A DNA stretch of 64,000 bases from Gemmataceae bacterium. Lineage in GTDB: Bacteria > Planctomycetota > Planctomycetia > Gemmatales > Gemmataceae. A model generated the notes under the pieces. That model was not told the DNA's origin. It did not search any database and worked only from the letters and a program-made list of their open reading frames with translations. Positions within the stretch are counted from its first letter, which is position 1, and each line of letters opens with the position of its first letter. The stretch lies in assembly GCA_901538445.1 (NCBI GenBank), contig LR594584.1, positions 3,257,586 through 3,321,585 on the forward strand, written 5' to 3'. The translations under genes were made by a program, and so were the position numbers. Positions 59,639 to 64,000 of this stretch are shown here, one piece after another.

Positions 59639-62600
59639 TCAGGGGCCGGGGTTCGACCCGCCCCTGAACCCGGTGCCGAACGTCGCGCGGGGCGGAGCGA
59701 AGATCGTGTCGCCGGGCTTCGCGAGTGGCACCGTGCGCCACCGCTTCACCGCCCCGTCGCGGCTCACGGTCAGGAGAGCCGAGTCGTCCGGGAGGAACTG
59801 CACCCTCAGCACCCGGTCGGCGTGGCCGGTCAGCACCGCCCGCTCGTTCCCGGTCTCGGGGTCCCAGAGCACAACGGCCCGGTCGGCCCCGCCCGACGCG
59901 AGCGTCCGGCCCTCGGCGTTGAACGCGAGCGCGTACACCGGTCCCGTGTGCCCTTCCAGCACCGCCTGGGGCAGCAGTTTGTTGCCCGCGAGCTTCCAGA
60001 CCCGGATCACGCCGGCCGCGTCGGCCGTGGCGAGACACTCGCCGGCCCGGCCCCCGAACGCGACCGCCTCGATGGGTTCGTCGTGCGCCGCGAACACGTC
60101 GGCGAGTTGCTTGCCCTTCAGGTCGATGACCCGCAGCCCCCGCTCGACCGCCACGGCGAGCCGGTCGCCGGCGGGGCTGAAGACCAACTCGCGCGCCCCC
60201 GAGACGGAATGAATTAGCCCCGGACCCGCCGGCGACACCGACCCCTTCGCACCGGCGTGGGCGTGGGGGAGTTCTCGCAGGTCCCACAGCCGAACCCCCT
60301 CGGCGTCGAGGGTGGCGAGCCAGCGGCCGGTCGGGTCCACGGCCATCGCGTACACGGGCCGGGGGACGGCAACGACCAGCGGGGGCGGTGTCGCGAACGC
60401 GGACAGGCCCATGCGCCCGCCGGGCAACCGCAGGACGCGCCACACGACGAGGGCGTTGCGGTCGGTCGCCGCGATCAGCGTCAGCCCGTCCGGGGAGGCC
60501 GCGGCGGCGCGGACCACGAGCGGCTCGGCGGCTCCGTTCTGGTTGAGGTTGTGGTCGAGGACCGGCAGCAGGAAGAACGGGGCCGCGGCCGCCGGGAGGT
60601 TCGGCCGGATCGGGCGGGAGTCGGACCGCAGCGACACGACCCTCCCGAGGGCGTCGCCGCCGAACAGGGTCGTTCCGGTGGCCGACACGGCGACCGCGGA
60701 CAGGCTCGTGGCCTTGAGCGGCTCGGCGGCGTCGAACGCCCGGGGGCTCGTGTGCCACACGATCGCTGCCGCGTCGAACCCGACCGAGATGAGGCTCCGG
60801 CGGTCCGGGGCGAACGCCACACTGGTGACGCCCACGGGTTGCACCTCGCCGCTCGAGGACCGCCTCGCGTGCCCCCAGAGGGTGCTCCGCTCCTGCCCGT
60901 CCTCGGTGCTCCACAACCGGACCGTCTGGTCGAACCCGGCCGACGCGAGGAGGTCGCCGTCGGGGCTCATCGCCAGCGCGTAGATCTCCCGCGTGTGGCC
61001 GGTCAGGCGGCGGACCTCCTGCATCCGCTCGACGTCAACAATCAGGATGCTGTGGACCGCGTCGTTGTTCACGACGGCGACGGTACGGCCGTCGGGGGAC
61101 GCGGCCACGGCCCGAACGGGGGCGGCGCACAGACGCCGGGACCGGTACACGCTCGACCCGTCCGCGGCGCGGACCTGGACCCACCCGTCGGCGCACCCCA
61201 CCGCGAGGGACTTGCCGGACGCGGCGAACGCGAGCGAGCGGACCGGGGACAGGGGCCGGTCGTCGTGGACCGGCAGGTCCTTCCCGGGGGACACCAGGCC
61301 GGTCGCCTGGCGGGCGCTCTCGCGCACCACCAGCGCCGCGGCCGGCCCGCCGACCGCGGCGACCAGCGGGTTCCGGGCGCGCCACCCGTCTAGTTCCCAC
61401 CACCGGACCCGCCCGTCCTCGCCGCCGGTGACGAGGAACCGCCCGTCCGGACTGAACGCCAGGCACCCCACTCCGCCCGCGTGCGCGTCGGTCACCTCCA
61501 CGGTCGGCCGGCGGACCAGGGGCTGCACGAAGGTCTGGAGGTACGGGACGAAGTCCACCGTCTGGCTCGCGTCCCGGAGGATGTTGACCGGGAGCTCCCA
61601 GAACCGCACGGCCCCGTCCTCGCCGCAGGCGGCCACCAGTCCGCCGTCGGGGCTGAACGCGACCCCGGTGACCTCGCCGTCGAACCCGGTGAGGACGACC
61701 CACGTGCGCCCGGACCGCGGGTCCCACAAGCGGACCTGACCGGACTTGCCGGCGGTGGCGGCCAGCGCGCCGTTGGGGGAAATGGCGACCGTCAGCAGCA
61801 CGTCCGCGTCGGCGTGCTCGCGGTACGACCGCTCCTCGCGCTGGCACAGGCGGTGCAGGTACGCCCACGCGAAGTCGCGGAGCGCGAGCGGGCACCGGGC
61901 CTCGCTCTCGAGGAGCTCCCGCGCCCGCCGCGGGTCGCGCTCGCACAGGGCCGCGATCTGCGCCAACTGGAGCGCGTACGCCGCCCGCCGGGTCCGGTTG
62001 CCCTCGGCCAGCAGCTTCTCGTTGTCCCGGTCGGCCCTCTTGCGGGCCTCCTCGTTCTCGGCGGCGAGCTTCTCGGCCCGCTTGCGCTCGTCGTGCTCCT
62101 TGGCGCGCGCCACCTCGGCCGCCTTCGCCTGCTGGTCCTTCTCGGTGACGGCCTCGCGGACCCGGGCGTAGGCCACAGACAGCACGGTGACGAGCGACAC
62201 CGTGGCGATGAACGTGAACGACGCCAGCAGCGCCAGCGACGGGTGCCGCCGCGCCCACTTCACGCCCCGGCCCCACGCCGAGAGCGGCCGGGCGACGATC
62301 GGCTCGCCCCGCAGGAACCGCTGGAGGTCGTCGCCCAGCGCGTCGGCCGTCAGGTAGCGCTTCGCCGGGTTCTTCGTCAGGCACTTCAGGCAGATCGTTT
62401 CGAGGTCGCGGGGGACCGTGGGCTGGAGCTGCCGGGGCGGGACCGGGTCGTCGTGGAGCACCTGGAGGACGGTGTCGAGCGGGGTCTCGCCGAGGAACGG
62501 CGGCCGACCGGTGAGCAGCTCGTAGAGGATCGCCCCGAGGGCGTAGATATCGACCGACGGCCCGACCTCGCGGGTCTTGCCCTGGGCCTGTTCGGGGGCG

Positions 62601-63664
62601 ATGTAGCTCGGCGTGCCCATCACCGCGCCGGTCTTCGTGCCGCCGTCGGGGTTCTCCGTGTCGTTGAGCCGCTTGGCGAGCCCGAAGTCGGTGACCTTCG
62701 GGACCGGTTTGACCACCTTGGCCGGGGCCGACTTGCTCCCGCTGTGCCGGTAGCCGAGGACCGGGAACCGGAAGTCGGGCGGAGCGGCCGCGGCGTCGCC
62801 CGCCCCCCACGCGCGGGTCGCAGCGTACTCGCCCGCGGGGGCGTCGGCACGCACCCCCTGGAGGAGGACGTTCCCCGGCTTCAGGTCGCGGTGGACGACG
62901 CCCTGGTTGTGGGCGTACTGCATCGCCCGCGACAGCACCTCGACCAGTTCCGCCGCGTCGCGGGCCGACCACGGGGACTTCTTGAGGTGCTGCGCCAGGT
63001 TCCCGCCGTCCACGAACTCGAGCGCCAGGTACAGGTGCCCGTCGGCCTCGCCGATCTCGAAGATCTGGACGATGTGCGGGTTCTGGAGGGTCGCGACGGC
63101 CTCGGCCTCGCGGCGGAACCGCTCCCGCTCGTTCCGCCCGGCGTGGCTCCCGGCGAGGATCATCTTGAGCGCGACCGGCCGGTTCAGGCTCAGTTGCCGG
63201 GCCTTGTAGACGACGCCCATGCCGCCGCGGCCGAGTTCGCCGTGGATCTCGTAGCCGGGCACCGCGGGCGGGGCGAACTCGATGGCCTGGGCGAACGGCA
63301 CGACCGAGTCCGGGTTCATCGTGGACTTCGGCTCGGCCATCGGCACGTCGTCGGGGTACGGCGGCGGAGGCGGCACCGGGGCCGCCCCGACCGGCATGCC
63401 GACGAGGGACGAGAACGACGGCGTGTCGCCCGACGACTGGCGGGGCGTGGGCCCGGCCGGGTTGAACTCCAGCGTCGCAACGTCGGCATCGGGGACGTCG
63501 ATCAGGTCGAGCCGGCCGACCGCGCCGCGGGCCGGGGCGGCGGCCCCCGGGGTGCCGTTCACCGGCGTCAACAGCGTGTCGCCGCACACCGGGCAGGCCC
63601 GGGGGGCGTTCCCCTCGCGCGGTGCCCAGGTGTGTCCGAACGAGCAACTGTAGCCGCCGGCCAT
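59639..63664 (-). CDS. Ser/Thr protein kinase fused to WD40 propellers
   Basis: A 1341-residue protein. It begins with a small Cys/His cluster (CSFGHTW, then CPVCG) and a Pro-rich linker. The Hanks-type kinase domain (~150-470) has GRGGMGVVYKARQLSLNRPV, VALKM (Lys), VVHRDLKPGNVLL, VTDFGLAKR and GTPSYIAPEQAQG. About 55 extra residues sit between HRDLKPGN and DFG. A membrane helix (LALLASFTFIATVSLVTVLS) and a charged coiled coil follow. Two WD40 propellers make up the remaining ~700 residues (VTGVAFSPDGGLVAACGEDG, YALAMSPDGDLLASAGFDQT). The ATG at 63664 was chosen because the Cys cluster starts there. Confidence 0.93.
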   Translation of the reverse strand: MAGGYSCSFGHTWAPREGNAPRACPVCGDTLLTPVNGTPGAAAPARGAVGRLDLIDVPDADVATLEFNPAGPTPRQSSGDTPSFSSLVGMPVGAAPVPPPPPYPDDVPMAEPKSTMNPDSVVPFAQAIEFAPPAVPGYEIHGELGRGGMGVVYKARQLSLNRPVALKMILAGSHAGRNERERFRREAEAVATLQNPHIVQIFEIGEADGHLYLALEFVDGGNLAQHLKKSPWSARDAAELVEVLSRAMQYAHNQGVVHRDLKPGNVLLQGVRADAPAGEYAATRAWGAGDAAAAPPDFRFPVLGYRHSGSKSAPAKVVKPVPKVTDFGLAKRLNDTENPDGGTKTGAVMGTPSYIAPEQAQGKTREVGPSVDIYALGAILYELLTGRPPFLGETPLDTVLQVLHDDPVPPRQLQPTVPRDLETICLKCLTKNPAKRYLTADALGDDLQRFLRGEPIVARPLSAWGRGVKWARRHPSLALLASFTFIATVSLVTVLSVAYARVREAVTEKDQQAKAAEVARAKEHDERKRAEKLAAENEEARKRADRDNEKLLAEGNRTRRAAYALQLAQIAALCERDPRRARELLESEARCPLALRDFAWAYLHRLCQREERSYREHADADVLLTVAISPNGALAATAGKSGQVRLWDPRSGRTWVVLTGFDGEVTGVAFSPDGGLVAACGEDGAVRFWELPVNILRDASQTVDFVPYLQTFVQPLVRRPTVEVTDAHAGGVGCLAFSPDGRFLVTGGEDGRVRWWELDGWRARNPLVAAVGGPAAALVVRESARQATGLVSPGKDLPVHDDRPLSPVRSLAFAASGKSLAVGCADGWVQVRAADGSSVYRSRRLCAAPVRAVAASPDGRTVAVVNNDAVHSILIVDVERMQEVRRLTGHTREIYALAMSPDGDLLASAGFDQTVRLWSTEDGQERSTLWGHARRSSSGEVQPVGVTSVAFAPDRRSLISVGFDAAAIVWHTSPRAFDAAEPLKATSLSAVAVSATGTTLFGGDALGRVVSLRSDSRPIRPNLPAAAAPFFLLPVLDHNLNQNGAAEPLVVRAAAASPDGLTLIAATDRNALVVWRVLRLPGGRMGLSAFATPPPLVVAVPRPVYAMAVDPTGRWLATLDAEGVRLWDLRELPHAHAGAKGSVSPAGPGLIHSVSGARELVFSPAGDRLAVAVERGLRVIDLKGKQLADVFAAHDEPIEAVAFGGRAGECLATADAAGVIRVWKLAGNKLLPQAVLEGHTGPVYALAFNAEGRTLASGGADRAVVLWDPETGNERAVLTGHADRVLRVQFLPDDSALLTVSRDGAVKRWRTVPLAKPGDTIFAPPRATFGTGFRGGSNPGP

Positions 63665-63907
63665 GTTCGGCCCTGTTCGGGAGAGGACTTGACACCCTTG
63701 AATGTATCCGGGCGAACCCCGCGGGTGCAACCGCATAAGGTGCCCGGACCGCCCGGGTTGTCGCGCGCCACCGGCCCATTCCGACCGCGGCCACACACAT
63801 TAGACGAGACAGACCCCCCCGCCGCACGGTCACGCTTCGAAACTTGATGGCCGCCGTAGACTACTGGTGAGGGCGGTTTCACGCCCGTCCAACCATGAGG
63901 TCACCCC

Positions 63908-64000
63908 GTGTCCCCCACCGACCCCAACGCCCAGAGGCCGCGCCCGACGTCCTTCGGCCTGGCGCTCGTGACCGAAACCGCCACCGACCCCGTGTGCGGG
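63908..64000 (+). CDS. Partial CDS, N-terminus of a possible YHS-containing metal protein
   Basis: Only 31 codons are in the window. A GTG at 63908 is preceded by GAGG. The visible protein starts VSPTDPNAQRPRPTSFG and ends TATDPVCG at the window edge. TDPVCG is the opening of the YHS metal-binding motif (usually DPVCGM), as found at the N-terminus of copper or heavy-metal P-type ATPases. This identification rests on six residues and is tentative. It is divergent from the kinase gene over a 243-bp gap with no visible repeat. Confidence 0.45.
   Translation, partial: MSPTDPNAQRPRPTSFGLALVTETATDPVCG

Overview
The window is a high-GC (roughly two thirds G+C) bacterial chromosome segment that almost certainly comes from a planctomycete of the Gemmataceae. 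The markers are a Tat-exported DUF1501 protein, a DUF1559 pilin-like protein, a very large Ser/Thr kinase fused to WD40 repeats, FHA and TPR proteins, Uma2-type nucleases, a Gemmata-type repeat-companion C-terminal module, frequent GTG starts, and many long intergenic inverted repeats. No phage, insertion sequence, CRISPR array or rRNA operon is visible. The content is chromosomal housekeeping mixed with accessory genes.

Layout. 0-6 kb: DUF1501 protein, RraA-like protein, two tandem tRNA-Cys genes with a strong terminator, a small membrane protein, a methyltransferase and a secreted alpha/beta hydrolase. 6-11 kb: leucyl aminopeptidase, two paralogous secreted CxxC proteins, and a small HD hydrolase of the alarmone-hydrolase type. 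11-16.6 kb: two ROK sugar kinases, a Uma2 nuclease, trpF, an inositol-monophosphatase-family enzyme and a TPR protein. 16.6-24 kb: methyltransferase with regulatory domain, FHA protein, YebC, and the rpsO-pnp pair. 24-32 kb: glutamine-dependent NAD synthetase preceded by an antitoxin/PIN-toxin pair, a WD40 protein, and an operon with nicotinate phosphoribosyltransferase. 32-37 kb: L-2-hydroxyglutarate oxidase, a deoxyhypusine-synthase-like protein, a receiver-like protein, a sugar-phosphate isomerase and a second Uma2.

37.3-43.7 kb holds the most interesting operon-like run: an esterase-like alpha/beta hydrolase, a RimK-like ATP-grasp ligase, a circularly permuted ATP-grasp ligase, a YbdK-type carboxylate-amine ligase, a DUF1795/PsbP-like protein and a divergent adenylosuccinate synthetase. 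The three amide-bond-forming ligases suggest a small peptide-like metabolite of unknown structure. 43.9-50 kb: lipoprotein plus DUF1559 pair, DAHP synthase, membrane and secreted proteins. 50-56 kb: cupin, SDR, RidA, a gene without a resolvable stop, and a TIGR00300 (LOR/SDH) enzyme. 55.4-57.6 kb: a Thg1-like 3'-5' polymerase directly upstream of tRNA-His, then a Gly/Tyr-rich secreted protein, a SET-domain protein and tRNA-Gln. 57.7-64 kb: beta-helix protein, a small HEHVH membrane protein, the kinase-WD40 giant, and the first codons of a gene that may encode a YHS-type metal protein.

The dominant non-coding signal is a set of at least 20 inverted repeats from several families. They occupy almost every spacer longer than about 80 bp. 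Some are simple 28-32 bp hairpins repeated at distant loci, some fold as branched elements, one is nested inside another, and several are built from 7-9 bp tandem units whose right arm ends a few bases before a start codon. All functions below are read from the sequence and from family knowledge; no database search was run.
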